Source of the DNA: Sphingobacterium wenxiniae | GTDB taxonomy: Bacteria > Bacteroidota > Bacteroidia > Sphingobacteriales > Sphingobacteriaceae | Reading direction: 5' to 3' | DNA: 64,000 bases | Assembly: GCF_900116225.1 (NCBI RefSeq) | Contig: NZ_FOZZ01000006.1 | Location: 1 to 64,000, forward strand | Part shown: positions 54,700 to 64,000 of the stretch, piece by piece | Numbering within the stretch: position 1 is the first letter of the stretch | Layout of the letters: every line of letters starts with the position of its first letter | Position numbers and translations under genes: made by a program | The notes under the pieces: model-generated | The model's database searches: none | The model's input: the letters and a program-made list of their open reading frames with translations, nothing else | What the model was told of the DNA's origin: nothing

Positions 54700-55791
54700 A
54701 TGAAATCTATTTTCGCCGTATTACTCAGTCTGTCGGTCGGGGTGCTTTCAGCACAACAGCGACCTATGTTTATCGGTACGTATACCAATGAAGGTAGCCA
54801 GGGTATTTATCAATATACTTTTGACACCAAAACAGGAGAAGCCGAACTCTACAGTACGACAAATGCTGAACACCCTTCTTTTTTGGCCCTTGCTAAAGGA
54901 GATAAAATGTTATATGCCGTCAATGAGACCGGAGATAATACAGCTGCTTTATCAGCCTTTACCTTTGATGGAGAGATTCTTTCTTTTGTGAATACTGTTC
55001 CTACGCATGGGACTTACCCCTGCCATGTGGCAGTTAGTCGTAAATACCCACTTGCTGTAGTCGCAAATTATGGTGGAGGTTCATTGACTGTTTATCGTTT
55101 AGAACCGAATGGTGCAATAGGGGAAGTTATTCAGCAGATTAAGCAGGAGGGAGTTGGCCCAAATAAGGATAGACAAAATGCTTCCCATGTACATTCTGCA
55201 TTTTTCAGTCCTGATGAAAAACAGGTATATGTACAAAATTTGGGTACAGATGAGATAAGCATTTATAAGATACAGAAAGATAAGGATGATTATCAACTGA
55301 TTGAAGAGGTTGTGTTAAAAGCACCAGCTGGTGGAGGCCCACGACACTTGGCGATAGATAAAAAAGAGAAAAATCTTTATGTGCTGATGGAATTGACCGG
55401 TGAAGTTGCCCATTATCAAAATAAGGGTGGAAAATGGGAGCTGCAGCAAAGCCTATCGATGAATGAAGATGGGTTTGCAGGAGAAAATGGTGCCGCGGAG
55501 ATTAAACTGTCTGCTGATGGAAAATTTGTTTATGCTACAAATAGGGGGGACGCGAATAGTATTACGGTGTTTGAAGTCTTGAAAGGAGGGGCTTTGCAGA
55601 AAAAAGTGGTGTATTCAACAAAAGGAGAAGGTCCGCGTAACTTCAACTTTTCGCCGGATGGAAAATATATATTGGTCGCTAATCAGGGAAGTCATAATAT
55701 TGTGGTGTTTGAACGCGATGCGAAAACAGGAGAGTTAAGGGATATAGAAAAGGAAATCCAGGTGCCTACCCCAGTTTGTATTGTGTTTTAA
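54700..55791 (+). CDS. Lactonase-family beta-propeller, 6-phosphogluconolactonase-like
   Basis: 363 residues with a signal peptide (MKSIFAVLLSLSVGVLSAQ). Seven-bladed propeller of the YbhE/Pgl lactonase family: FIGTYTNEGSQGIYQYTFD, HPSFLALAKGDKMLYAVNE, GTYPCHVAVSRKYPLAVVANYGGGS, ASHVHSAFFSPDEKQVYV, GGGPRHLAIDKK and GEGPRNFNFSPDGKYILVANQGSHNI. Cytoplasmic members hydrolyse 6-phosphogluconolactone; the signal peptide here suggests a periplasmic sugar lactone instead (inference). It is followed by a strong bidirectional terminator. Confidence 0.88.
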   Translation: MKSIFAVLLSLSVGVLSAQQRPMFIGTYTNEGSQGIYQYTFDTKTGEAELYSTTNAEHPSFLALAKGDKMLYAVNETGDNTAALSAFTFDGEILSFVNTVPTHGTYPCHVAVSRKYPLAVVANYGGGSLTVYRLEPNGAIGEVIQQIKQEGVGPNKDRQNASHVHSAFFSPDEKQVYVQNLGTDEISIYKIQKDKDDYQLIEEVVLKAPAGGGPRHLAIDKKEKNLYVLMELTGEVAHYQNKGGKWELQQSLSMNEDGFAGENGAAEIKLSADGKFVYATNRGDANSITVFEVLKGGALQKKVVYSTKGEGPRNFNFSPDGKYILVANQGSHNIVVFERDAKTGELRDIEKEIQVPTPVCIVF

Positions 55792-55832
55792 AAAACGGTC
55801 ATGCTGAGTTTGTCGAAGCATGACCGTTTTTT
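55791..55832. terminator. Bidirectional terminator built from a CATGCTGAG-type palindrome
   Basis: AAAAACGGTCATGCT (55791-55805) pairs with AGCATGACCGTTTTT (55817-55831) around GAGTTTGTCGA. It ends the lactonase gene and, on the other strand, the mrp operon, whose stop codon is 4 bases away. Confidence 0.93.
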
Positions 55833-55834
55833 AT

Positions 55835-56263
55835 CTACTCCGTTTCTTCCTCTGTCGTGGCAATATTTCCCCTATCTGAACTCTCCCCTTTATTCTCCGC
55901 TGTCTCATTCGGTTCGCTTTCCAATGTATGTGTCTCCTCATCGTACATTCCGGCAAGTTCATCGATGACAGTACCTTTCCATAGTGGCGTTCCGATAAAA
56001 TAAGCCGCACGACCAATCATGTGTGCACCAATTGGAGCGGTGATAATCAAGAAGAATATAATAGCAATAACCTTCGTCGTTACCGATACGTCCGGGAACA
56101 TGATTGCCGCGCATATTAACAATAACCCTACACCCAATGTGGAAGCTTTGACCGTGACAGAAAGCCGCAAGTAAAAGTCGGGCATCCGGAGGATGCCTAT
56201 GGAGGCGAAAAGGATAGACAGTGCACCTACAGTGCTGAATAATGCTAAAATAATATCAATCAT
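55835..56263 (-). CDS. mrpG: Na+/H+ antiporter subunit G
   Basis: 142 residues. Three membrane helices and the family core ILRMPDFYLRLSVTVKASTLGVGLLL. The last 40 residues form an acidic, hydrophilic tail (EETHTLESEPNETAENKGESSD) that goes beyond the usual subunit length of about 110-125. It is the last gene of the operon and overlaps mrpF by 8 bases. Confidence 0.92.
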   Translation of the reverse strand: MIDIILALFSTVGALSILFASIGILRMPDFYLRLSVTVKASTLGVGLLLICAAIMFPDVSVTTKVIAIIFFLIITAPIGAHMIGRAAYFIGTPLWKGTVIDELAGMYDEETHTLESEPNETAENKGESSDRGNIATTEEETE

Positions 56264-56531
56264 CTTTCTGTTTTTCTATATAATAAGCAAAAGCCACTGT
56301 GCCTAAGAAAGCAATCAGCGCCAAGATAATAGCGACATCCAGAAATACCTTTTGGTTAGTACGAATACTATAAACAGTGATAATACCAATACCTATTGTG
56401 ATAATCAAATCGAGTGCCACAACCCGGTCTACAACAGCTGGTCCCCTAAACAACCGGATAAAAACCAATATGACCGAAATGGCTAATATGGGTAATATGA
56501 AATAATCAAAATATGCCTCTAGTGTTATCAT
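56256..56531 (-). CDS. mrpF: Na+/H+ antiporter subunit F
   Basis: 91 residues, three membrane helices, with the typical RLFRGPAVVDRVVALDLI block that carries the conserved buried Asp. It overlaps mrpE by 4 bases, indicating translational coupling. Confidence 0.93.
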   Translation of the reverse strand: MITLEAYFDYFILPILAISVILVFIRLFRGPAVVDRVVALDLIITIGIGIITVYSIRTNQKVFLDVAIILALIAFLGTVAFAYYIEKQKDD

Positions 56532-57004
56532 CTTAAAATCTCCAATAATCTACGTTCCAATCCCAATTTTGTTTCCCGCACGAACGTTTCCGGATCCGTT
56601 AAATACATCACGTGGATATATATAGTCTTTTTGTCTTCGCTAATATCCAAGATAAGTGTTCCGGGGGTTAGCGAAATCATCGTTGTTAGCAAGTTAATCT
56701 CAAAATCCGTTTTGGCATTCATTGGGTAACGTACAATGCCGGGTTTGAAAAAATAACGAGGTGTAACCACATCGAATGCGACCTGAATATTAGACTTTAT
56801 CATTTGATACAAGAAGTAGAAGATAAAACTAATGACTTTGGGTACACGGTAAAAGTAACGCTGATCGGTTTCATTGCGGTTCATTATCCAGAGGACGAAA
56901 AAACCCAGCATAAAACCAAAAACGAAGTTGGTGTAATACATAGAACCTGTCAAGGCGACCCAAATGCCTGACAGTAACAGGTTCATTAAAAAATTCTTTA
57001 TCAT
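56528..57004 (-). CDS. mrpE: Na+/H+ antiporter subunit E
   Basis: 158 residues. Two or three N-terminal membrane helices (LLLSGIWVALTGSMYYTNFV, GFMLGFFVLWIM) and a cytoplasmic C-terminal half. LTTMISLTPGTLILDISEDKKTIYIHVMY is the conserved MnhE motif. It starts 14 bases after mrpD. Confidence 0.94.
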   Translation of the reverse strand: MIKNFLMNLLLSGIWVALTGSMYYTNFVFGFMLGFFVLWIMNRNETDQRYFYRVPKVISFIFYFLYQMIKSNIQVAFDVVTPRYFFKPGIVRYPMNAKTDFEINLLTTMISLTPGTLILDISEDKKTIYIHVMYLTDPETFVRETKLGLERRLLEILR

Positions 57005-57018
57005 ATCAACCTTCCTGT

Positions 57019-58521
57019 TTAATTGCCCAATACCGCTTCAACATACGGTCTTGTATCTATCAATTGTGTTGCTATCTGTTCTGATATTTTAACAATGCTT
57101 TCCGCATTCAATCCTATATATAAGGTGGCCGCCGCTAAGATACCAACAGGCAGCACCATCATGATCTTTCTGTAAAGTTCCATGGAAGCGAACTTGTCTT
57201 CTATTTCCACATTTTCAGGAACATCCTTCCAAAATACCTTTGACCACATTTTGGCAATAACAAACAGGGTAATGAAACTTCCGAATATAAGAACGCCGAC
57301 GAAGAAATACTGATGCTGTGTGAAAGCTTCCTGAAAGAGAAATATCTTCGGCCAAAATCCAGATAAGGGAGGGATGCCCACTAAAGAGAATAATACCAAA
57401 GCGATTAACAAGGAAATCTTAGGATACTCTTTGTACAATCCACCCAATTTTTCCATATCCATGGTGCCGCGTAATTGACGAATGACACCTGCAATCAGGA
57501 ACATATTAGTCTTCACCATAATGTCGTGGATGAGGTAAAATACAGCTCCCATCAAGGCAATTTTACTAAACATCGCAATACCTCCCATCATGAAACCGAT
57601 ATGACAGACAATCAGGTAAGAAAACAATCTGCGGATATTGGTTTTTATCAATGCACCAAATGCGCCGGTCAGAATGGTGAGAACCGCCAATACCATCAAT
57701 AACGTACAGATAAAGTCGTCAGGGATAAAGATCAGGCTGAACACGCGTAGCATAGCATAGATACCCACTTTTGTCAGTAAGCCGCCAAATGTAGCTGCCA
57801 CCGCTGATGGAGGAGTATGATAGGAAGAAGGAAGCCAATAGTACAGAGGGAATACCGCCGATTTAATTCCAAAGCCTATGATAAAGAAGCAGGAGGTGAT
57901 TCCAACTAAAGTCTGATTCTGCACATCCTTAATCTTGAAGGAAAGATCCGCCATATTTAAGGTGCCCGTAATGCCATAGAGAATGCCAATTCCTGTCAGG
58001 AAAAAAGTAGAGGCAAGGATATTCATCGCCATGTATTTTACGGCACCCTCCAATTGTGCTTTGCGTCCTCCCAAGGTCATCAGCACAAAAGAAGAGATAA
58101 TGATAACCTCAAAGTATACGTATAAATTGAAGATGTCTCCTGTTAAAAATGCGCCGTGCAGGCCCATAATTAAGAAATGGAAAATAGGAAAATAACCATA
58201 CAGCATGCGTTGCCGGCTAAGCCCTACAGAAGAAAAGATGGACACAGCAAAAGCGGCTATGGATGTCAGTACGACCAAAGTCACACTCAGTAGATCGGCG
58301 ACAAAGACAATTCCGAAAGGGGCATCCCAATCGGATGCATTCATCGTTAATATGCCTTCCTGATGCACCTTGCTGAACAGTCGCATCGCCACCAATAAAC
58401 CAATAAGGCTGCCTCCCACGCTGATAAAGCGTTGGGTGATGGTCTTTCGCCAAAAGATGAGCTGGACGATAGCTGCAAACAGGTGGACAAAAACAGGTGC
58501 TAAAATATGGTTGTCTATCAT
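57019..58521 (-). CDS. mrpD: Na+/H+ antiporter subunit D (NuoN-like)
   Basis: 500 residues, about 14 membrane helices, homologous to the proton-pumping subunits of complex I. VYFEVIIISSFVLMTLGG holds the key helix-5 glutamate, and KSAVFPLYYWLPSSYHTPPSAVAATFGGLLTKVGIYA carries the broken-helix lysine region. It overlaps mrpC by 4 bases. Confidence 0.96.
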   Translation of the reverse strand: MIDNHILAPVFVHLFAAIVQLIFWRKTITQRFISVGGSLIGLLVAMRLFSKVHQEGILTMNASDWDAPFGIVFVADLLSVTLVVLTSIAAFAVSIFSSVGLSRQRMLYGYFPIFHFLIMGLHGAFLTGDIFNLYVYFEVIIISSFVLMTLGGRKAQLEGAVKYMAMNILASTFFLTGIGILYGITGTLNMADLSFKIKDVQNQTLVGITSCFFIIGFGIKSAVFPLYYWLPSSYHTPPSAVAATFGGLLTKVGIYAMLRVFSLIFIPDDFICTLLMVLAVLTILTGAFGALIKTNIRRLFSYLIVCHIGFMMGGIAMFSKIALMGAVFYLIHDIMVKTNMFLIAGVIRQLRGTMDMEKLGGLYKEYPKISLLIALVLFSLVGIPPLSGFWPKIFLFQEAFTQHQYFFVGVLIFGSFITLFVIAKMWSKVFWKDVPENVEIEDKFASMELYRKIMMVLPVGILAAATLYIGLNAESIVKISEQIATQLIDTRPYVEAVLGN

Positions 58522-58874
58522 AAATCTTCTTCTTCAGGGGTATTTAAGTCATCCAAATCATCAGAATCTACCAATGCGTAGACCCGCTTTAAAAGTACGA
58601 TGGCAAATGATGTCAAGCCAAAGCTGATGACAATGGCGGTCAATATCAATGCTTGTGGAATAGGATCGGCATATATTTCTTGGAATACCTTGTAGGCTTC
58701 GTCGATAACAGGAGGTTTTCCTTTGGTGATCGTACCCAACAGGAAAATCAGAATATTTGTTCCATTCCCCAATAACATAATCCCTAACAGCAACTTCACC
58801 ATACTCCGTCGGAGAATAAGGTAAACACCTGCTGCGTATAATAACCCGATAACAAATACTAACAGTAATTCCAT
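58518..58874 (-). CDS. mrpC: Na+/H+ antiporter subunit C (NuoK-like)
   Basis: 118 residues with three membrane helices and the NuoK-like core [19 protein letters not shown], then [17 protein letters not shown]. It has a short acidic tail ([16 protein letters not shown]). One base separates it from the end of mrpB. Confidence 0.95.
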   Translation of the reverse strand: MELLLVFVIGLLYAAGVYLILRRSMVKLLLGIMLLGNGTNILIFLLGTITKGKPPVIDEAYKVFQEIYADPIPQALILTAIVISFGLTSFAIVLLKRVYALVDSDDLDDLNTPEEEDL

Positions 58875-58875
58875 T

Positions 58876-59286
58876 TTAGTCGTTTAAAGAAATGGTAAAT
58901 AAAATGGTTAAGACTACGCCAATTACGACCAGATAGACCCCAATGTCAAAGAAAAGAGCCGAGCCAATCATTCCGATAACTGGGATAGGCTCTTCAAACC
59001 AAAGTCCAGTCATCGGTGGCAATCCCGCAATCATCGGTGCCACCACACTCAATGCTGAAATTCCCAGTCCTATCGGAATAAGCGATAGGGGCTTGTAGCG
59101 TAGGATTTTCATGGTGTTTTCCGTCCCGTGGGCAAAACTATGTAACACGAATGCAATGGAAGCTACCAGCCCCCCGACAAATCCACCTCCGGGATAATAA
59201 TGCCCTCTTAACAGAAGAAAAAAGGAGAATAACAATAATATGGGAAGTAAATAGCGTGAAGCTGTTTGTAATATCGCACTTTTCAT
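58876..59286 (-). CDS. mrpB: Na+/H+ antiporter subunit B
   Basis: 136 residues, four membrane helices. LLLRGHYYPGGGFVGGLVASIAF is the MnhB signature. Its start is 210 bases downstream of the end of mrpA, an unusually wide gap in this normally overlapping operon, and the gap contains a repeat element. Confidence 0.95.
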   Translation of the reverse strand: MKSAILQTASRYLLPILLLFSFFLLLRGHYYPGGGFVGGLVASIAFVLHSFAHGTENTMKILRYKPLSLIPIGLGISALSVVAPMIAGLPPMTGLWFEEPIPVIGMIGSALFFDIGVYLVVIGVVLTILFTISLND

Positions 59287-59330
59287 TTTCTTATAGTTAT
59301 GAGTGGGGGTGCCTAAAAAGGTTCTCGAAA

Positions 59331-59428
59331 CTTAAAAACGCGTCATTGCGAGAAGCGCAGCGACGAAGCAATCTGCGTTTTTAACATCATTCCCGCCTCA
59401 GGCGGGACTTCGTTGCCTCGCAATGACG
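59331..59428. repeat. Inverted-repeat element inside the mrp operon
   Basis: CGTCATTGCGAG (59341-59352) and its exact complement CTCGCAATGACG (59417-59428) bound a 64-base interior that contains TCCCGCCTCAGGCGGGA (59391-59407). CTTAAAAACGCGT and AAGCAATCTGCGT are shared with the cluster at 28465-28590. It lies between mrpA and mrpB and would be transcribed as a long structured RNA spacer. Confidence 0.75.
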
Positions 59429-59496
59429 ATGATGTTGAGCCTTTTAGATACCCTCAGTTGTTTTCAAATTCTTTATTTTTCAAATTTCCAAATTAT

Positions 59497-61806
59497 TTAT
59501 TCCTTCTCCGATGACTTTAACCGTAACTTAATCAAACTATATACCCCCAATGCTGCAATGGATAGTACCACGGTTTCAAACATGGTGTCAATACCCCGGA
59601 AATCTACCAGAATCACGTTGACCACATTTTTTCCCTTGGCTAATAGATAAGAGTTCTCCCCATAAAAATCACTGATTTCCGTTGTCGTTGGTTCGTAAAG
59701 TACCTTTAGCATAATCAGTGAAATAATGACCCCAAAACCAAGAGCTACAATCGCATCTCGAATCTGTACACCCTTCTTTGCAAAGTTGATAAAGCCAGGA
59801 AGTTTATAAAGAACAAGAACAAAAAGTACAGTTGTTAAGGTGTCAATCGTAAATTGTGTCATCGCCAAATCCGGAGCGCTGTAGAACACAAAAATCAAAC
59901 AGATACAATAGCCGATGACACTTGTCGAGACTACGGAGGTTAACCGGGATTTAGTCGTTACAATAAGGTAGACAGCTCCGATTAAAATCAGTACAAAGGC
60001 AATCTCATACCAAGTAATGGGCGTTAATTTTTCAAAATCAATCTGTATAGGGCCACTTAACCAAAGCTTATAAGCCAACAAGAGTTCTGCAAAAACAATG
60101 ATTTTAAAATGATAGGATCTCAAGAAGCCATCATGTACATTATTGGTATATGCTGTAGAAAAGCGCTCGACGAGAGAAGCTAATTTTAGAATAATATGCT
60201 GTGGAGAAATATTGTTGAGTCTTTCTACAGCGTTTAATTTCGCTGCACTTGGCTTATTAAATAGGTAAAGTAGCGTTCCTGCGGCTAAAGTGCACAAGCT
60301 TAAAATCAGCACCGTATTAAATCCGTGCCATATTTTGAGATGCATTTCCGTCTCTGCTCCGAATATGCTATCGGCAGCGCGGTGATTAAAAATATCACCT
60401 ATCATGCCCGGCATACATCCGAATACGATACCCAGTACACCCAGGATTAGTGGAGGAAGCCACATGGATGAATAGGGTAGGTGTATTTTTTCAAACTGTG
60501 TAGGCAACTTGCCTACAAAAGGCTTAACCCCGGCCATAAAACCTGCCGCGACCAAGGCTGTATTTGTCGCTACGGCTAGAATCGTTAACCATAATGCCCA
60601 ATTATTCGCGTAGTGGAGTGTGGCTTCGTATATCAAGTCTTTCCCGATGAAACCGAAAGTTAATGGCAGTCCAGCACTTGATAAAGCCGCTAATAGTGCA
60701 GCAATAAAAACGGGAAAGAGTACTTTGCGTAAGCCGGCAAGCTGGGTGATGTCGCGTGTATGCGTTTCATGGTCAATAATCCCCGTCACCATAAATAGGG
60801 TAGCCTTGTAGAGCGCATGCACTAAGATAAATACACTGGCCGCAATGATGGCATCTTTTGTGCCCAGCCCCAACAAGAACGTCAGGATACCCAATGCGGA
60901 AATGGTCGAATAGGCTAGGATACCCTTTAAGTCAATCCGAAATAGAGAATGTACCGCGGCATAAATCATGGTAATGCCTCCGACAATCATTAAGGTGTAA
61001 TTCCAAAAGTCCGTGTTGCCCAAGATGGGGGTGAAGCGTGCTAGTAAGTAAATACCCGCTTTTACCATCGTTGCAGAATGCAGATACGCAGATACCGGCG
61101 TAGGTGCTTTCATTGCTCCTGGAAGCCAGAAATGGAAAGGGAACTGTGCTGATTTGGTAAATGCCCCGAGAAAAATCAACCCGACAAACAATGGATACAA
61201 AGAGTGGTTAATGATAATATCTCGACGATCTATCAATTCGCTGATGATGAATGTTTCCGCAATATTGCCTAATAATAGCAATCCGGCTAAAAGGAAAAAT
61301 CCGCCTATACCGGTGATGCTCAACGCGGTAATGGCGCTCTTTCGTGAATCTTTGTTGTCGTTGTTGAAGCCAATCAGAAAGAAAGAACTGATACTGGTCA
61401 ATTCCCAAAAAATAAACAGTGTAATGATATTATTTGCCAGCACAACCCCTAACATCGCACTCATAAAGAGCAGCAGATAACCGAAGAAACGGTCAAAGTA
61501 AGGATGACCTTTCAGGTACGTACGTCCGTAAAAAAATATCCCTGAACCTATTCCTGTAATCAATAGCGCAAACAACAAGGACAACCCATCAAGCCGAAAG
61601 TCGAAATTGACACCTAAAGACGGAACCCAGCTGATGTGCTGGACAAAATTAATTCCACTGGCTACAGATGATACCTGTAGAAGATAGAAAATAAATAGAA
61701 AGACAGGTATAAATGGAAGCACAATGCTCCACTTGGTTTTAATAAATTTGCCAAATGGAATTAAAAGGCTTGATGTTATTAACCCTGTTAAAACAGTAAA
61801 TAGCAT
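59497..61806 (-). CDS. mrpA: Na+/H+ antiporter subunit A (NuoL-like)
   Basis: 769 residues. The N-terminal NuoL-like part has LFIFWELTSISSFFLIGF (key Glu) and KSAQFPFHFWLPGAMKAPTPVSAYLHSATMVKAGIYLLARF (key Lys and His). The C-terminal part has the DUF4040 segment (SAPDLAMTQFTIDTLTTVLFVLVLYKLP) and an MnhB-like end (VVNVILVDFRGIDTMFETVVL). It is the first gene of the seven-gene Mrp complex, which exports sodium in exchange for protons in alkaline or saline conditions. Confidence 0.96.
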   Translation of the reverse strand: MLFTVLTGLITSSLLIPFGKFIKTKWSIVLPFIPVFLFIFYLLQVSSVASGINFVQHISWVPSLGVNFDFRLDGLSLLFALLITGIGSGIFFYGRTYLKGHPYFDRFFGYLLLFMSAMLGVVLANNIITLFIFWELTSISSFFLIGFNNDNKDSRKSAITALSITGIGGFFLLAGLLLLGNIAETFIISELIDRRDIIINHSLYPLFVGLIFLGAFTKSAQFPFHFWLPGAMKAPTPVSAYLHSATMVKAGIYLLARFTPILGNTDFWNYTLMIVGGITMIYAAVHSLFRIDLKGILAYSTISALGILTFLLGLGTKDAIIAASVFILVHALYKATLFMVTGIIDHETHTRDITQLAGLRKVLFPVFIAALLAALSSAGLPLTFGFIGKDLIYEATLHYANNWALWLTILAVATNTALVAAGFMAGVKPFVGKLPTQFEKIHLPYSSMWLPPLILGVLGIVFGCMPGMIGDIFNHRAADSIFGAETEMHLKIWHGFNTVLILSLCTLAAGTLLYLFNKPSAAKLNAVERLNNISPQHIILKLASLVERFSTAYTNNVHDGFLRSYHFKIIVFAELLLAYKLWLSGPIQIDFEKLTPITWYEIAFVLILIGAVYLIVTTKSRLTSVVSTSVIGYCICLIFVFYSAPDLAMTQFTIDTLTTVLFVLVLYKLPGFINFAKKGVQIRDAIVALGFGVIISLIMLKVLYEPTTTEISDFYGENSYLLAKGKNVVNVILVDFRGIDTMFETVVLSIAALGVYSLIKLRLKSSEKE

Positions 61807-61896
61807 GCAGTCTTAATGTTTAATAGTGTTGGAAACGCTATAAAATTAAGAAAAAATGTGGTTTTTTTAGGACGTTATCCCAATAATATTAAAATT

Positions 61897-61926
61897 TATG
61901 GCAGGGATTAAGCAATCCCTGCCATA
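61897..61926 (-). terminator. Terminator of acs
   Basis: TATGGCAGGGATT (61897-61909) pairs with AATCCCTGCCATA (61914-61926); on the minus strand AAATTTT follows. It lies 14 bases after the acs stop codon. Confidence 0.85.
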
Positions 61927-61939
61927 TTAAAACTGTCAT

Positions 61940-63856
61940 CTATTTTTTAAATGCTTTTGCACCTTCAATGATCGCATCGACTACAGTAGGATCCTGTAAC
62001 GTTGATATGTCACCTAATCTGGATAAATCATCCTCTGCGACTTTTCGTAGAATACGGCGCATGATTTTACCTGATCGTGTTTTCGGTAAGTCATCAACAA
62101 ATTGGATGATATCCGGTTTGGCAATTGCGCCAATCAAGCGGGATACCGTTTGCAAGATATCACGACGTGTACTTTCCTCATCGATATGGTGATTCGCTAT
62201 GACATAAGCATATATTCCTTGTCCTTTTACAGGGTGAGGATAGCCTACGATAGCAGATTCCACAACGTCCGAGTGCATGTTGATGGCGTTTTCTACTTCA
62301 GCCGTTCCGATCCGGTGGCCAGAAACATTCAATACGTCATCCACACGACCCGTGATGCGGTAATAGCCCTCTGGACTACGGTAACAGCCGTCGCCTGTGA
62401 AATACATATTTTCGTAGGTAGCGAAGTAAGTTTGCCTACAACGTTCATGGTCTCCCCAGGTTGTGCGCAACATGCCAGGCCAAGGGAACTTAATACATAA
62501 GTTACCAGAAACATCGTTGCCTTCGATTTCCTTACCATTTTCGTCCATTAAGCAAGGCTGTACACCCGGCAAAGGTAGCATCGCGTAACCTGGAATTTCC
62601 GGTGTTACACCAGCGATAGGCGTCATTAAGTGTCCACCATTTTCTGTTTGCCACCAGGTATCAGCAATCGGACAGCGTCCTTTACCTACTTTTTCATGAT
62701 ACCAGTTCCAAGCTTCTTCGTTGATGGGCTCACCTACTGAACCTAAAACTCGTAAAGAAGATAAATCCTTATTGTCTACATATTCATCGCCAAAAGCCAT
62801 CAATGAACGAATAGCTGTAGGTGCTGTGTAGATGATATTAACTTTATATTTATCAACTATATCCCAATAACGACCAGCATCGGGGAAGGTAGGGATACCT
62901 TCAAACATTAATGAGGTTGCACCTTGTGAAAGTGGGCCGTAAACGATATAACTGTGTCCGGTAATCCACCCGATGTCAGCGGTACAAAAATAAACTTCAC
63001 CAGGTTTGTACTGGAAAGTGTTGGCAAAGGTATAGCCTGTGTAGACCATGTAACCGGCAGTGGTATGCACCACTCCTTTAGGTTTGCCAGTAGAGCCTGA
63101 GGTATATAGAATAAATAGGGTGTCTTCTGCATCCATTTCCTCTGCAGGACAAGCTGGATTCCCTTGTGTTTCCACCTTTCTGATCTCATCTTCCCACCAA
63201 ACATCACGTCCCTTGATCATGGATACGGGAGTCCGTGAACGTGTCAACACGATGACCTTCTCTACAGATTTGCATTGCATTAAAGCATCATCAACAATGG
63301 TTTTCAGTTCCAATACCTTTGTTCCGCGGAAACCTCCATCAGCGGTGATGACTAATTTGCACTCAGCATCGTTGATACGGTCGGCAATGGATTGTGCCGA
63401 GAAACCGCCAAATACCACTGAGTGGATAGCGCCGATACGAGCACAGGCCAACACTGCGATGACTAGCTCAGGTACCATCGGTAAGTAGATACAGACACGA
63501 TCACCTTTACGGATACCGTTGTTTTTTAGAACATTGGCAAACTGCTCTACTTTACCCAATAATTGCTTGTAGGTCAAAATACGGTGAGCTTCATTAGGGT
63601 CGTTGGGCTCCCAGATAATAGCAGGGGTGTCACCATTCTGATAGATATGACGATCCAAACAGTTCTCTGTGATATTCAGTTTACCACCTTCAAACCACTT
63701 TATATTAGGCTCTTTGAAATTCCATTGCAAAACGTTATTCCACTTCCTTTTCCAGAAAAACTGGTCTGCAACCTCTCCCCAGAATTGCTCAGGGTTTTCG
63801 ACGCTTTTCTTGTAGGCGTCTTGATACTCCTCAAAAGTTTTGATTTGAAAACTCAT
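61940..63856 (-). CDS. acs: Acetyl-CoA synthetase (AMP-forming)
   Basis: 638 residues, full length. It activates acetate to acetyl-CoA through acetyl-AMP. Motifs: the ATP-binding LYTSGSTGKPKGVVHT, TADIGWITGHSYIVYGPL, DTWWQTENGG, YFTGDGCYRSPEGYYRITGRVDDV, and the C-terminal PKTRSGKIMRRILRKVA with the lysine that is acetylated for control in this family. It has its own terminator; the 140-base upstream region contains TCAGCCA/TGGCTGA (63902-63908 and 63932-63938), a candidate operator or leader hairpin, but no clear promoter. Confidence 0.97.
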   Translation of the reverse strand: MSFQIKTFEEYQDAYKKSVENPEQFWGEVADQFFWKRKWNNVLQWNFKEPNIKWFEGGKLNITENCLDRHIYQNGDTPAIIWEPNDPNEAHRILTYKQLLGKVEQFANVLKNNGIRKGDRVCIYLPMVPELVIAVLACARIGAIHSVVFGGFSAQSIADRINDAECKLVITADGGFRGTKVLELKTIVDDALMQCKSVEKVIVLTRSRTPVSMIKGRDVWWEDEIRKVETQGNPACPAEEMDAEDTLFILYTSGSTGKPKGVVHTTAGYMVYTGYTFANTFQYKPGEVYFCTADIGWITGHSYIVYGPLSQGATSLMFEGIPTFPDAGRYWDIVDKYKVNIIYTAPTAIRSLMAFGDEYVDNKDLSSLRVLGSVGEPINEEAWNWYHEKVGKGRCPIADTWWQTENGGHLMTPIAGVTPEIPGYAMLPLPGVQPCLMDENGKEIEGNDVSGNLCIKFPWPGMLRTTWGDHERCRQTYFATYENMYFTGDGCYRSPEGYYRITGRVDDVLNVSGHRIGTAEVENAINMHSDVVESAIVGYPHPVKGQGIYAYVIANHHIDEESTRRDILQTVSRLIGAIAKPDIIQFVDDLPKTRSGKIMRRILRKVAEDDLSRLGDISTLQDPTVVDAIIEGAKAFKK

Positions 63857-64000
63857 CTCTTGCTACTTAAATTTTATTATAGGTCTATATTTTTATTCAA
63901 ATCAGCCAACTATTTATCTATCGCAGAAAAATGGCTGACTGTTAGTCTAATTTATATTTTTTATCCAAGAAATGCTAATTTTTATCGGGATAAGCTTTTA

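Overview
The window is chromosomal DNA of a Bacteroidota bacterium, most likely Sphingobacteriaceae (Sphingobacterium or Pedobacter-like; inference). Evidence: a SusC/SusD pair, the type IX secretion/gliding lipoproteins GldJ and PorW/SprE, a GH109 glycosidase, a 939-residue CarB without the C-terminal regulatory domain, and promoters of the Bacteroidota type (TTTG, about 19 nt, TAnnTTTG). Most genes are core housekeeping genes. The unusual material lies mainly between genes.

Layout. 1-180: the 3' end of a 5S rRNA (end of an rrn operon), a terminator, a diverged second 5S 3' half and a second terminator. 372-5837: a three-gene RND efflux operon. 6116-8690: a GH109-type Tat-exported glycosidase and a lipoprotein formylglycine-generating enzyme. 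8728-16753: carB, a small barrel protein, a GH20 hexosaminidase, lipA and an unknown membrane protein. 16755-22485: an amidohydrolase, a bacilliredoxin, ahcY, a NadR-like kinase, a YkuK-like protein and upp. 22486-23383: a gene-free repeat mosaic. 23384-29360: uvrB, proB-proA, an unknown 134-residue protein and a 1-Cys peroxiredoxin. 29399-32769: an ECF sigma factor with a membrane-anchored trypsin-like protease, and gldJ. 32959-41835: ispF, porW/sprE, a class A PBP, uvrC and era.

41836-43817 is the most rearranged stretch: a possible transposase scrap, a run of short palindromes, two identical tandem initiator tRNA genes, and the 3' half of a susD gene. 44077-48870 is an intact susC-susD pair. 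49053-55791 holds der, cysS, a SnoaL-like exported protein, a SurA-like chaperone and a lactonase. 55835-61806 is a complete Mrp/Mnh Na+/H+ antiporter operon (A to G) with a repeat element between mrpA and mrpB. acs closes the window.

I do not see a phage, CRISPR array, toxin-antitoxin pair or defence island. The best candidates for something less described are: (i) intergenic hairpins that keep the loop CGCT(T/A)CGCT while their stems differ completely in sequence; (ii) the sigma factor/membrane protease pair, whose N-terminal half looks like an anti-sigma module; (iii) the palindrome-rich tract beside the tandem initiator tRNAs and the truncated susD. All assignments come from reading motifs; no database search was run.
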